A model generated the notes under the pieces. The model was not told where the DNA came from. It was given only the letters and a program-made list of their open reading frames with translations, and searched no databases. From a virus: a DNA stretch of 34,234 bases. A program made the position numbers and the translations under genes. Positions within the stretch are counted from its first letter, which is position 1. The number at the start of each line of letters is the position of its first letter. Where the stretch lies: IMG/VR virus record IMGVR_UViG_3300035698_029402, positions 1-34,234 of that record. One strand, written 5' to 3'. This document shows positions 1 through 6,578 of this stretch, piece by piece.

Positions 1-1
1 A

Positions 2-67
2 AAGATCGCGGAACTTACTAAAGATATTATCGACAGTGAAAAATTGACGGCCCTTATGGTGACTCAC
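2..67 (+). pseudogene. Host ABC transporter ATPase, 3' part, interrupted by prophage
   Basis: Frame 2 reads KIAELTKDIIDSEKLTALMV-TH. This matches the segment after Walker B of ABC-transporter ATPases, up to the switch histidine (typically LTTLMVTHNM in the COG1101-like family). After codon 65-67 (CAC, His) the frame leaves the family pattern and stops at 110-112. The gene enters from the left edge, so only its tail before the break is visible. I infer that the phage inserted directly after the His codon. The rest of the gene should lie beyond the right end of the prophage, after a short target duplication. Confidence 0.72.
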
Positions 68-82
68 TATAGGGGGGCAGGG

Positions 83-96
83 TATCTCAGAAAATT
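83..96 (+). repeat. Left-end repeat copy 1 (putative transposase site)
   Basis: TATCTCAGAAAATT, identical to the copy at 243-256 in the same orientation, 160 bp apart. It sits about 15 bp inside the inferred phage end, as the L1 site does in Mu. Assignment as a transposase-binding site is inference. Confidence 0.55.
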
Positions 97-242
97 GATA
101 TTGGGGGATTGAGTGAGACGGGTGTGATATTTTTGTGAGACTTTATAGAGGTTTATGGGCGGTCGGCGGGTTAGTCGGGCGCTTTTTTTATAGATGAGAA
201 AAATAGGCGTTTTTGGTGGGTATTTTGTGATTTTTTGCACGC

Positions 243-256
243 TATCTCAGAAAATT
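243..256 (+). repeat. Left-end repeat copy 2 (putative transposase site)
   Basis: Second exact copy of TATCTCAGAAAATT; flanking bases are also similar (G before, A/G-rich after). Spacing from copy 1 is 160 bp, comparable with the spread of L1-L3 sites in Mu. Confidence 0.5.
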
Positions 257-441
257 AGAGAAGTGTATTTTTGTGTTCAGGGTATATTATTACAGGGTTT
301 GGTGGGGTTTTTATGTAAATTTTTGGTTGTAGCTGGTGGCGCTGCTGCTTAAACCAAATGGGGAAAAGTTGGAAATGAGTGGTAAACCGTTATAATACTT
401 ATAGTTAGAGCGCATTTTATCAGGTGTTTTTACGTTTTGGG

Positions 442-459
442 CTTAAACCGCTTAAACCG
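442..459 (+). repeat. Tandem 9-bp repeat CTTAAACCG
   Basis: Two perfect head-to-tail copies (442-450, 451-459), with a partial copy at 348-355. It lies just downstream of the leftward operon that ends at 483. It could be a protein-binding site; no function can be assigned from sequence. Confidence 0.4.
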
Positions 460-482
460 CCAAAAAAGTAATTTTGATCAGT

Positions 483-719
483 TTATTTTGGTATTGGGTT
501 CGCAAACTTACACTTTGGACATATCTGGTCGGCCGGTTTTAACAACAGCCAGATAAACATAATACCGGCAACAATGAACAGCGGCCAAAATAGAAACGAA
601 ACAAAAAATAAAATAAGAAAGAGTACCCAAAGTCCACAACCCGATCCTTTTATCTGCGCTTTTCCTTCGTAATTACAGTTCGGGCATTTTATTTGTTTTA
701 CCCGCAATACAAATGCCAT
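483..719 (-). CDS. Small Zn-ribbon membrane protein (78 aa)
   Basis: I do not recognise the family. A CPNC knuckle at residues 12-15 and a CPKC knuckle at 67-70 flank a strongly hydrophobic centre (about residues 29-60) that forms one or two membrane segments. Both cysteine pairs could bind one metal ion at the membrane surface. The start has a GAGGGG ribosome site about 7 bases upstream on the minus strand. It lies 14 bp downstream of the lipoprotein gene and is probably co-transcribed with it. Its position between the phage end and the repressor is typical of lysogenic-conversion (moron) genes; a role in altering the host envelope or excluding other phages is only inference. Confidence 0.8.
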   Translation of the reverse strand: MAFVLRVKQIKCPNCNYEGKAQIKGSGCGLWVLFLILFFVSFLFWPLFIVAGIMFIWLLLKPADQICPKCKFANPIPK

Positions 720-733
720 ATTTTTACCCCTCT

Positions 734-1153
734 TTATCCTTTTACGTGAGCCTCATAACCAACCATTACGTGATCAAACTTGTTTTTAAATTCAAATATA
801 CGCTTAAACGGGATTGGTTTTTCCGTACTGCCGCATCGAATGGCAGCGCTGGTCTTACCAACCACATCGCCAGCCTTGATCAGTAGGACTATTATAGTTC
901 CGCGCTGTATTGTATCCCAGGTTATACTGCCGGTATAGAGTGCCTCTCCTTTGATTTGATATTTTTGGGTCCCGAGTTTTTCGATAGTATATTGAATTTC
1001 CATACGTCCATATTGCACGGAGCATGATACCGGCATAGTGTAACATTCACAGACGGCAGGGTCACTTGTTTCCACTGGGCGGCCTATGTAGGGTGAGGCG
1101 CAACCGGAAAGCGGTATTATAACCAGGATGAAGAACCATTTTAATAGTTTCAT
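734..1153 (-). CDS. Putative lipoprotein (139 aa)
   Basis: The N-terminus MKLLKWFFILVIIPLSGCAS is a lipoprotein signal peptide with an LSGC lipobox, so the mature protein would be lipid-anchored at Cys18. The rest is hydrophilic and beta-rich with four further cysteines, and I recognise no domain. An ATG 12 bases upstream is also in frame, but a GGAGG sequence lies just before the ATG at 1151-1153, so that start is preferred. It is followed by the Zn-ribbon membrane gene. An AT-rich region with TATAAA on the minus strand (about 1180-1195) may be its own promoter. Phage lipoproteins expressed from lysogens can block superinfection; that role is not shown here. Confidence 0.82.
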   Translation of the reverse strand: MKLLKWFFILVIIPLSGCASPYIGRPVETSDPAVCECYTMPVSCSVQYGRMEIQYTIEKLGTQKYQIKGEALYTGSITWDTIQRGTIIVLLIKAGDVVGKTSAAIRCGSTEKPIPFKRIFEFKNKFDHVMVGYEAHVKG

Positions 1154-1218
1154 AACGACCTCCATGTGATTCGCTTAATAATTTTTATACTATAAAGGTG
1201 GCGCAAAATAAGCGATAA

Positions 1219-1809
1219 TTAAATTACCTTCTTTTTTATAAATTCCTCTTTTTTTTGTAAAGGGTCCATTTTTATATTTTCCTTTGAGTGCTGCAAGCAT
1301 TGTCGCTCGATAGCGGCAACCCTTGATTCAACGCGATTTATTTGTTTTTTAGCTTTATTTAGTTCAGTTTTAGTTGTTTCTAATTCTTCCTGGTCATCGA
1401 CAGCCTGGGAAAAATAACGGATATTACGTTCCAGGGCTTCAAATGCCACCTTATTACCACTTTTTAAAACCTTTTTTGCGCCTTCGAGCAAGTCAACGAT
1501 TTCCGGGTTTTTATCCAAAATTCCTACCTTATATAAAGAGATCGATTCAGAGACCTGTAATTCTTTTTCAGATTTATCCTTATCTATATATTTTTTCCCC
1601 TTCCCGGTTAAAAGCCAGTTGATATTGACTTTATATGTGTCCTGAATGCGACATAAATGTTCGGCATGCGGAACCCTCCCTTTTATATAAGCGCTGAACG
1701 TACCGTGCGGTATACCAGCTTGTCTAGCAAATACCGTATGTTTCCCAGCAGTATGTAGAGAAACCAACTCTAATAATCGTTCAGCTATTTTTTTTCCCAT
1801 TCGCATCAT
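1219..1809 (-). CDS. CI-type phage repressor (HTH, no protease domain)
   Basis: Residues ~8-72 form an XRE/CI-repressor helix-turn-helix: TVFARQAGIPHGTFSAYIKG, then INWLLTGKG, a common ending of CI-repressor N-domains. The C-terminal half (about 105-180) is a charged coiled coil (EELETTKTELNKAKKQINRV) and not an S24 peptidase, so RecA-triggered self-cleavage is not expected. It is divergent from the Ner/transposase operon, as c is in Mu, and its upstream region carries candidate operators. Three in-frame ATGs (1807-1809, 1804-1806, 1798-1800) compete, none with a clear ribosome site. Likely role: holds the prophage silent by repressing the early promoter near 1817-1846. Confidence 0.85.
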   Translation of the reverse strand: MMRMGKKIAERLLELVSLHTAGKHTVFARQAGIPHGTFSAYIKGRVPHAEHLCRIQDTYKVNINWLLTGKGKKYIDKDKSEKELQVSESISLYKVGILDKNPEIVDLLEGAKKVLKSGNKVAFEALERNIRYFSQAVDDQEELETTKTELNKAKKQINRVESRVAAIERQCLQHSKENIKMDPLQKKEEFIKKKVI

Positions 1810-1816
1810 TTTTTAC

Positions 1817-1846
1817 TTGACTTGTGTCCCATATGCAACATAAACT
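1817..1846 (+). promoter_or_regulatory. Candidate early promoter (rightward)
   Basis: TTGACT (1817-1822), a 17-base spacer and ATAAAC (1840-1845), or 18 bases and TAAACT. It reads away from the repressor toward the Ner/transposase operon. A short inverted repeat, TATG-CAA-CATA (1832-1842), overlaps it and may be an operator half-site pair. No experimental support. Confidence 0.5.
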
Positions 1847-1847
1847 A

Positions 1848-1874
1848 TATCTAACTTTGAAATAAAATTAGATA
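1848..1874. promoter_or_regulatory. Inverted repeat, candidate repressor/Ner operator
   Basis: TATCTAA (1848-1854) and TTAGATA (1868-1874) are perfect 7-bp arms around a 13-bp AT-rich spacer. They lie between the repressor start and the early genes, directly downstream of the candidate early promoter. This is a plausible operator; it could also be a weak transcript end. Confidence 0.4.
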
Positions 1875-1881
1875 CAGGGGT

Positions 1882-2289
1882 TTAATTGTTCGGTTTCTTC
1901 AAAACAGTTTTAAAAAGTTCAAGGTCGGCTGATTTTAACTTAAAAATAATTTCCACGACCCCGGAAATAGCTGAATGAAGCAAGATAAAGAAAAAAGCGC
2001 CGGTACCCATAACGATTTTATAAACAGCCATGCGAGTCAATTCGTCTGAACTCATAACTTCAGGGAGGACATAAGCCATGCATAATAATGAGAGCAACCC
2101 GATAAACCAGGGTTTTTGGAATAGATTTTTTTTTAATGACGTCGCGTCAGAGATTTTAGCCCGGCTTGTATCCATGTTTATCGGTTTCTGGGGCGGTCGT
2201 GCATTTTTTAATTCGGAGTCTTCATGTGAGATAAAGATCAACATGGCGATTATCGGTGCAAGCGCATCTATTATGTTAATTATGCCCAT
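1882..2289 (-). CDS. Possible membrane protein (135 aa), conflicts with 2078-2332 (+)
   Basis: The translation reads like a real protein, with three hydrophobic stretches (about residues 8-20, 62-78 and 94-114) and a charged end KLKSADLELFKTVLKKPNN. Codon use is ordinary over the whole length, including the part that does not overlap the plus-strand ORF. A CGGAG lies 10 bases before the start. Against it, it lies antisense to a plus-strand ORF with a better ribosome site, and it would put the early promoter inside or antisense to this gene. If real, it forms one leftward unit with the repressor (gap 72 bp). Only one of the two overlapping ORFs is likely to be the main product. Confidence 0.45.
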   Translation of the reverse strand: MGIINIIDALAPIIAMLIFISHEDSELKNARPPQKPINMDTSRAKISDATSLKKNLFQKPWFIGLLSLLCMAYVLPEVMSSDELTRMAVYKIVMGTGAFFFILLHSAISGVVEIIFKLKSADLELFKTVLKKPNN

Positions 2290-2332
2290 AATTTATAAAC
2301 TCCGAGAAGAAAACAAAACAGATAAAGGTTAA
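2078..2332 (+). CDS. Possible small membrane protein (84 aa), conflicts with 1882-2289 (-)
   Basis: ATG is preceded by GGGAGG at a 9-base spacing, one of the better ribosome sites in this region. The stop codon is followed after 3 bases by the Ner-like start, so it would be the first gene of the early operon. The C-terminal third has one membrane segment (AIIGASASIMLIMPIIYKL) and a charged tail. No family recognised. It overlaps an antisense ORF of comparable quality; I judge the two about equally likely. Confidence 0.45.
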   Translation: MHNNESNPINQGFWNRFFFNDVASEILARLVSMFIGFWGGRAFFNSESSCEIKINMAIIGASASIMLIMPIIYKLREENKTDKG

Positions 2333-2335
2333 ACC

Positions 2336-2587
2336 ATGACACCAAAAGAGATCAAATCCGCGATCAAAGCCAAAGGCCTTACACAAAAGAGCATAGCGAT
2401 TAAGATCGGCAAGTCCGAAATAGCCGTGTCGATGACCGTGAATAAAAACATGGTGTCGGATTATATCATGCGGGGCATTGCCGGGGCCATCGGCAATGAT
2501 CCCGTTGACGTGTTTCCCGAGTATTATCTATCCCCGGCAAAGCGCAGCACATCCAAGACCGTGCAGCCGTTCCGGCCTGCTGTTTAA
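2336..2587 (+). CDS. ner: Ner-like DNA-binding regulator (83 aa)
   Basis: A short HTH protein: MTPKEIKSAIKAKGLTQKSI, IAIKIGKSEIAVSMTVNKN, then RGIAGAIGNDPVDVFPEYY. The pattern (initial two helices, HTH, then 'xxIAxAIGxxPxxVFPxxY') is that of Ner/Nlp proteins of Mu-like phages. In Mu, Ner turns down both the early and the repressor promoters during lytic growth. It is the first secure rightward gene after the divergent control region. An AAAGG ribosome site precedes it. The last ~13 residues are basic and proline-rich and outside the usual domain. Confidence 0.8.
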   Translation: MTPKEIKSAIKAKGLTQKSIAIKIGKSEIAVSMTVNKNMVSDYIMRGIAGAIGNDPVDVFPEYYLSPAKRSTSKTVQPFRPAV

Positions 2588-2619
2588 ATACACTGTATAA
2601 GATAAAATGAGGCGGGTCA

Positions 2620-3093
2620 ATGTCTAAAAAGCGGCGAAAATCAGACAGTAAACAGTTAAATCTGTTTAATTATCTCAACAGTGTCCGGGCCCTGGATAAG
2701 AAAAGCTCTGAAGGGACCCTGAATATCGGAACCGGGATCAGGCGGTCTCTTTCCGAAGGGATAAAGCAATGTCCTTTGTCGCGGCATCAGATAGCGGGTG
2801 AGATGAGTCACAGGATAGGGGTTGAGGTGACAGTGACAACGATTGATTCATGGACGGCCGAGAGCAAGGGAAAAAACAGGATACCTGCTGAGTATATCCC
2901 GGCCTTTTGCGTGGTTACCGGGTATTTCGAGCCTTTAAATATAATAGAAGAGGCTTCGGGGCGGTTTACGCTGCCCGGGCCGGATGCTTTGAGGGGCGAG
3001 ATTCGCAAATGGCAGGAGAAGACCAAAAAAGCCAGGGCCGAAGTGAGGAAGCGTGAGCTGCTCCTGGATGAACTGGAAGCGAGACGGATGTAA
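2620..3093 (+). CDS. Early DNA-binding-like protein with C-terminal coiled coil (157 aa)
   Basis: Family not recognised by name. The basic N-terminus (MSKKRRKSDSK) is followed by a segment like a helix-turn-helix (PLSRHQIAGEMSHRIG...TTIDSWTAES, about residues 51-86) and then by a charged helix EIRKWQEKTKKARAEVRKRE near the C-terminus that could be a coiled coil. Its place between ner and the transposase is where Mu-like phages of this group carry one or more accessory regulators. Start ATG follows a GAGGCGGG sequence. Likely binds DNA; the target is unknown. Confidence 0.75.
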   Translation: MSKKRRKSDSKQLNLFNYLNSVRALDKKSSEGTLNIGTGIRRSLSEGIKQCPLSRHQIAGEMSHRIGVEVTVTTIDSWTAESKGKNRIPAEYIPAFCVVTGYFEPLNIIEEASGRFTLPGPDALRGEIRKWQEKTKKARAEVRKRELLLDELEARRM

Positions 3094-3139
3094 CAGGGTG
3101 ATTAAATTTTAAACAACGGAACAGATTCGGGCAAAGGAA

Positions 3140-3259
3140 ATGCAGGATAGAAATCGCTTAGCACATCGGAAAAGAATGCAGGAAAGAGCAATAGATCTTT
3201 TTCAAAAAGCTCCTGAACGCATTCATTATAAACGCCGGCGGCAAGGCTGGGCAGTATAA
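3140..3259 (+). CDS. Possible small basic protein (39 aa)
   Basis: The frame reads MQDRNRLAHRKRMQERAIDL...RIHYKRRRQGWAV, very rich in Arg/Lys and probably helical. Codon use is phage-like and the frame stays open from a stop at about 3109. The ATG has AAAGGA only 2 bases upstream, a poor spacing, so the true start may be a non-ATG codon further left. No family recognised. Listed because the stretch between 3094 and 3326 otherwise has no gene. Confidence 0.4.
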   Translation: MQDRNRLAHRKRMQERAIDLFQKAPERIHYKRRRQGWAV

Positions 3260-3325
3260 ACACACCAGGGTCTATATCATCGGGATAGCCTTGTGTGCCG
3301 GGAAAATTAAAAGGAGATAAATCCA

Positions 3326-3430
3326 ATGAAAAGGCATACGCAGTATGGCTCCAATTCAGTAAATAAAAAACCGGAGATTGTCAAAGGATATAAAAAACCG
3401 GACTCGCTCCAGCGTTTCCAGAGATCATAA
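3326..3430 (+). CDS. Small ORF (34 aa), maybe the true 5' end of the next gene
   Basis: ATG at 3326 has an excellent ribosome site (AAGGAG, 8 bases upstream). The frame encodes MKRHTQYGSNSVNKKPEIVK and stops at 3428-3430. It overlaps the start of the 3378-3764 frame in the next (+1) reading frame, and that gene has no good start of its own. Either this is a short coupled leader gene, or the two were one gene split by a frameshift. The A6 run at 3390-3395 is a plausible site. Confidence 0.5.
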   Translation: MKRHTQYGSNSVNKKPEIVKGYKKPDSLQRFQRS

Positions 3431-3764
3431 TATTCCGCATCGATATTCTCCACCTCAAGTGTGTATAGAGCGCGCGCTGAGCGATATTTCCGTGGATCAA
3501 TTCTTGGAATTTCTACCGCGAATAATACCTGGCAGGCATGAGCAAATTTCAAAGGTTTTAAAAGATGATGAATTAAGGCCGATTTTCCGGCAAAAGGCAG
3601 CCGAGGCTTTTTGTATGGGGGATAAAGAGTGTTTTCTAAATAACAACCCATTGTACCCGCTCTGTTATGCAAAACCAAAAGGGGCCCCTGGTTGTTATCC
3701 TGAAAAACATCACGTCTATTACACATTTGATGACCTCGCAGATCTTGCTGAAGAAATTATTTAA
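3378..3764 (+). CDS. Unknown early protein, start uncertain (up to 128 aa)
   Basis: Clearly coding from about 3450 on, with segments such as VDQFLEFLPRIIPGRHEQIS and the cysteine-containing end CYAKPKGAPGCYPEKHHVYY. Four of its six cysteines cluster in the second half, which hints at a metal site. The coordinate given uses a TTG at 3378 with a badly spaced GGAG; GTG at 3459 is an alternative (102 aa). The well-initiated 34-aa ORF at 3326 overlaps it in another frame, so the gene may have lost its original start through a frameshift. No family recognised. Confidence 0.6.
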   Translation: MSKDIKNRTRSSVSRDHNIPHRYSPPQVCIERALSDISVDQFLEFLPRIIPGRHEQISKVLKDDELRPIFRQKAAEAFCMGDKECFLNNNPLYPLCYAKPKGAPGCYPEKHHVYYTFDDLADLAEEII

Positions 3765-3837
3765 TATCCTGTTATGTAGCACAGCTAATTGTGCAGAGCA
3801 ACACGGGGAAACCTATTTGGATGAAAGGGGTAAGCTA

Positions 3838-4431
3838 ATGCAATTAATACCGGCGGATCAGAACAGATTAGAGGAGCTTGAAACGGTTATCCATAAGAAT
3901 TTTTTGGCATTTTACGAAGTGGGCCGGGCACTCAAGGAGATCCGGACCTGCAAGCTTTACCGGGGCACGCATGAAACGTTTGAACTGTACTGCCGGGAGT
4001 TGTGGGACGTGCAAAAACGGCATGCGAATAAACTTATCGCGGCATCAAAGGTGATAGATATTTTATCCGCCGAAAATGGGGCCAATTGGCCCCAAAACGA
4101 AGCCCAAACCCGCCCCTTAACCCGCCTTGAAACACCGGAACAGCAGATAGAAGCATGGAAAAGAGCGGTTCAGACGGCGCCGAACGGCAGGATCACGGCC
4201 AAGCATGTGAATGATGTTGTAAGGGAGGCGCAGGGTGATGCGGCCCTGAGACGGTCACAGAGTATGAAAGATGCCGTGAACAGCTCGCCGGCCGTGCCGC
4301 AGGCTTTTAAGGACTGTTATTTTTCACTGCTGGATATTATTCGAGACGCCCGTGAAACTAATTTTAAGGGGGCGGACAAGGAAAAGATGCTCCAGTACCT
4401 GGACGGGCTTCGCAGATTCATTGAGGATTGA
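3838..4431 (+). CDS. ParB-HTH-like DNA-binding protein (197 aa)
   Basis: The N-terminal part reads NFLAFYEVGRALKEIRTCKL, then HETFELYCRELWDVQKRHAN and KLIAASKVIDIL. This FYEVGxALxEIR...CxExWxxxxxHANxLI pattern occurs in phage and plasmid proteins with a ParB/KorB-like helix-turn-helix. A Pro/Gln/Arg linker (about residues 82-97) leads to a second conserved block, LETPEQQIEAWKRAVQTAPN, then ITAKHVNDVV. Start ATG at 3838 has AAAGGGG upstream; an in-frame ORF extends further left but without support. The stop overlaps the spacer before the transposase by a few bases. It may assist transposition or segregation. A perfect 16-bp palindrome lies in the linker-coding DNA. Confidence 0.7.
   Translation: MQLIPADQNRLEELETVIHKNFLAFYEVGRALKEIRTCKLYRGTHETFELYCRELWDVQKRHANKLIAASKVIDILSAENGANWPQNEAQTRPLTRLETPEQQIEAWKRAVQTAPNGRITAKHVNDVVREAQGDAALRRSQSMKDAVNSSPAVPQAFKDCYFSLLDIIRDARETNFKGADKEKMLQYLDGLRRFIED
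4078..4093. repeat. Perfect 16-bp palindrome GGGGCCAATTGGCCCC
   Basis: Perfect inverted repeat with no spacer, flanked by A-rich bases on both sides, inside the DNA for the linker of a DNA-binding protein gene. Could be a binding site for that protein or a strong hairpin in the mRNA. Confidence 0.5.
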
Positions 4432-4433
4432 CA

Positions 4434-6578
4434 ATGGATGCACTTACAGTAAAAAAAATAGCACAACTTGATGGCCACAGTATTCAAGCAGTGCACAAGC
4501 GGGCGACAAAAGAGGATTGGATATACTACCCGGGTGCAAACAACACAAAAAAATTTATTTTATCATCCCTGCCCAGGGATATCCGTCTTTTATATAATAA
4601 GGTAAATATCGAATCGGCCCCGCCCCTTCCCATTCCCGCAGATAGAGCCATATCACCAGCCATTCCGCGTCAAACCCAGCGCCTGGCGGGGCCGATCACC
4701 GTCAGCCGGCAGTCACAACAAAAAGCCCTGGCCAAAGCGGACCTGCTCAGACTTTACATGCAGGCCCTTAAAAAAGCGGCCTGGGGTAAAAAGAACCCGG
4801 CCCGTGAGACGTTTGTGCTGGCCTATAATTCCGGGATGGCCTGGCCCCGGCTATATGAGGTGCTGGGGCCGGTCTCCTGGAAAACCATCGAGGGGTGGAA
4901 GCGCCAGGTGAAAAGAAGCGCCGATCCCATGCGCCTGGCGGATCGCCGGGGGACTCACAGGGCAGGGGAATCCCTGATCAGCGATGTCCAGGAAAAAATT
5001 TTACTGCGGTGCCTGCTGCATCCCAACCGGCCCCTGATCGCGGAAGCGATCCGCATGGCCAAGGCGGTGATGGACCAAAAGGGAATTGAAAACGGGTACA
5101 GCGAGTCCACATACCGGCGATGGGTTCATGACTGGAAAACCCACAATATTCATATCTGGACTTTTTCCCGCAAGGGGGCAAAGGCGTGGAATGATGAATG
5201 CGCCTATTATATAGAGCGGGATTACAACCTGATCAACGTGGGCGACATCCTGGTTGCGGACGGGCACGTGCTCAATTTCGAGATAATCAACCCCTGGACC
5301 GGTAAGCCCAAGAGAATGATGATGATACTCTGGTATGATATGAAATCTAATTTCCCTCTGGGCTGGGAGATTTTGCCCACGGAAAACACCCAGGGGATTG
5401 CCAGTGCCCTGCGCCGGGCCATCCTGCGCCTGGGTAAGATTCCGAAGGTGGCATACCTGGACAACGGCAAGGCCTTTTCCAGCAAGTTTTTCAACGGGGC
5501 CAACCTGGAGGAGGCCGGTTTTGCCGGTCTGTTCGAGCGCCTGGGTATGAAGACCATTTTCGCGTGGCCCTATCACGGGCAGTCCAAAACCATCGAGCGG
5601 TTTTTCGGGACATTTGCCGAACTGGAGCGCTGGTGCCCCACCTACACGGGCACGTCCATCGAGAAAAAACCGCCTCGGATGATGCGCGGGGAGCGAATTC
5701 ACAGGAAGGTATATGAGAAAATGACCGGGGGCGGGTGCCTGACACTTGAGCAGGCCCATATGGCCGTGGCAGCCTGGTTTGATCAGTATGTCGCCCGCAC
5801 CCAGAAAGGGCACCTGGCAGGGGCCGCGCCGGCGGAGCTTTTCCTTGAGGGCAGAGGGCCGGGCGTGGATCCGGCAACACTGCAATACCTGATGATGTCG
5901 GCCGAGATTAAACAGATCAGCCGCCAGGGTATCCATTTTCCCGGGCGTAATTATTATAATCCGCTGCTGCATGGCCGGCGTCACGGGGCAATCGTCAGGT
6001 ATGATCTCCAGGATGACAGTGAAATCCTGGTATTTGAAAAATCCGGCGAATATATCTGCTCGGCGCAAAAAGTGGAAAAGGTGCACCCGGCAGCCCGAGT
6101 GCTCGGGACCGACGCTGACGTCGAGAAGCTGAAAAGCCATGTGGAACTGAAAAAGCGGCTGGAAAAGGCGGCAAGCGTGTCAGCCCGGCAGTTCATGCTC
6201 GACGAGGTCCTGCCGGAACATCAGGCCAACCTGGCCAGGGCAGGCGTGACACAACTGGGGCCCCAGACCCCCATGATCGAAAAACAAGCGGTCGAAAAGA
6301 CCGACGATGCCATCCTCCTGGAACTCGCCGAGCGCGAGACCTGGCAGGAGGATGAGACGGCCCTGTTTTTCAAGGCCCTGGCCGACCTGCCCGAGATGGA
6401 ACGATATGAAAAACTGATTGAAGCTGAAATTCGCGGGTGGCTGGTGCCGCAGCAGTGGCAGACGTTTATGAGTTATTACGAACAGACCACCGAATTTGAG
6501 AAGTATGTTGATTATTTTGATGATGCCCGGACCCGGGCGACTATTCTTTATCAGGTGGAAGCAAAAAAAAGTGAATAG
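4434..6578 (+). CDS. Mu-type DDE transposase A (714 aa)
   Basis: Carries out strand transfer at the phage ends for integration and replication. Residues ~1-60 form the Mu-type DNA-binding HTH (LTVKKIAQLDGHSIQAVHKR, then WIYYPG). The catalytic core is an RNase-H fold with D276 (VADGH), D343 (YLDNGKAF) and E388 (SKTIERFFGTF). The 67-residue D-D gap equals that of MuA (D269-D336), while the D-E gap is shorter (45 against 56). A beta-barrel region follows at about 480-565, and the C-terminal helical part probably contacts the MuB partner. Length is near MuA's 663. A TTG two codons earlier is in frame, but GAGG at 4423-4426 points to ATG 4434. The last codons (-KKSE) come from an intergenic repeat. 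Confidence 0.95.
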   Translation: MDALTVKKIAQLDGHSIQAVHKRATKEDWIYYPGANNTKKFILSSLPRDIRLLYNKVNIESAPPLPIPADRAISPAIPRQTQRLAGPITVSRQSQQKALAKADLLRLYMQALKKAAWGKKNPARETFVLAYNSGMAWPRLYEVLGPVSWKTIEGWKRQVKRSADPMRLADRRGTHRAGESLISDVQEKILLRCLLHPNRPLIAEAIRMAKAVMDQKGIENGYSESTYRRWVHDWKTHNIHIWTFSRKGAKAWNDECAYYIERDYNLINVGDILVADGHVLNFEIINPWTGKPKRMMMILWYDMKSNFPLGWEILPTENTQGIASALRRAILRLGKIPKVAYLDNGKAFSSKFFNGANLEEAGFAGLFERLGMKTIFAWPYHGQSKTIERFFGTFAELERWCPTYTGTSIEKKPPRMMRGERIHRKVYEKMTGGGCLTLEQAHMAVAAWFDQYVARTQKGHLAGAAPAELFLEGRGPGVDPATLQYLMMSAEIKQISRQGIHFPGRNYYNPLLHGRRHGAIVRYDLQDDSEILVFEKSGEYICSAQKVEKVHPAARVLGTDADVEKLKSHVELKKRLEKAASVSARQFMLDEVLPEHQANLARAGVTQLGPQTPMIEKQAVEKTDDAILLELAERETWQEDETALFFKALADLPEMERYEKLIEAEIRGWLVPQQWQTFMSYYEQTTEFEKYVDYFDDARTRATILYQVEAKKSE

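Larger units (their letters stand above)
68..482. other. Non-coding left end of prophage
   Basis: No convincing gene lies in these 415 bases. The region is AT-rich with many GT/TTTT runs. It holds a 14-bp repeat at 83-96 and 243-256, a GTGAGAC repeat at 113-119 and 135-141 (22 bp apart, two helical turns), and a tandem CTTAAACCG at 442-459 with a related CTTAAACC at 348-355. Mu-type left ends carry several transposase-binding sites in the first ~180 bp, which fits this layout. Confidence 0.6.

Noticed and set aside
61-76. GACTCACTATAGGG, a 14-base match to the core of the T7 promoter
   Set aside because: The first bases (GTGACTCAC) are host ABC-ATPase codons for V-T-H and the rest is the phage end, so the match spans the junction. 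The -17 to -12 part (TAATAC) is absent and no T7-type RNA polymerase is seen. Vector contamination is unlikely because coding sequence flanks it.
855-1046. 63-aa minus-strand ORF inside the lipoprotein gene
   Set aside because: Out-of-frame shadow of the lipoprotein gene, which has a clear signal peptide and ribosome site.
3102-3726. Two minus-strand ORFs (3102-3326 and 3307-3726)
   Set aside because: No ribosome sites; the plus strand has the start signal at 3326 and coherent coding to 3764.
5001-6140. 379-aa antisense ORF over the transposase
   Set aside because: Mirror of a high-GC3 gene; the sense strand has the DDE catalytic residues.
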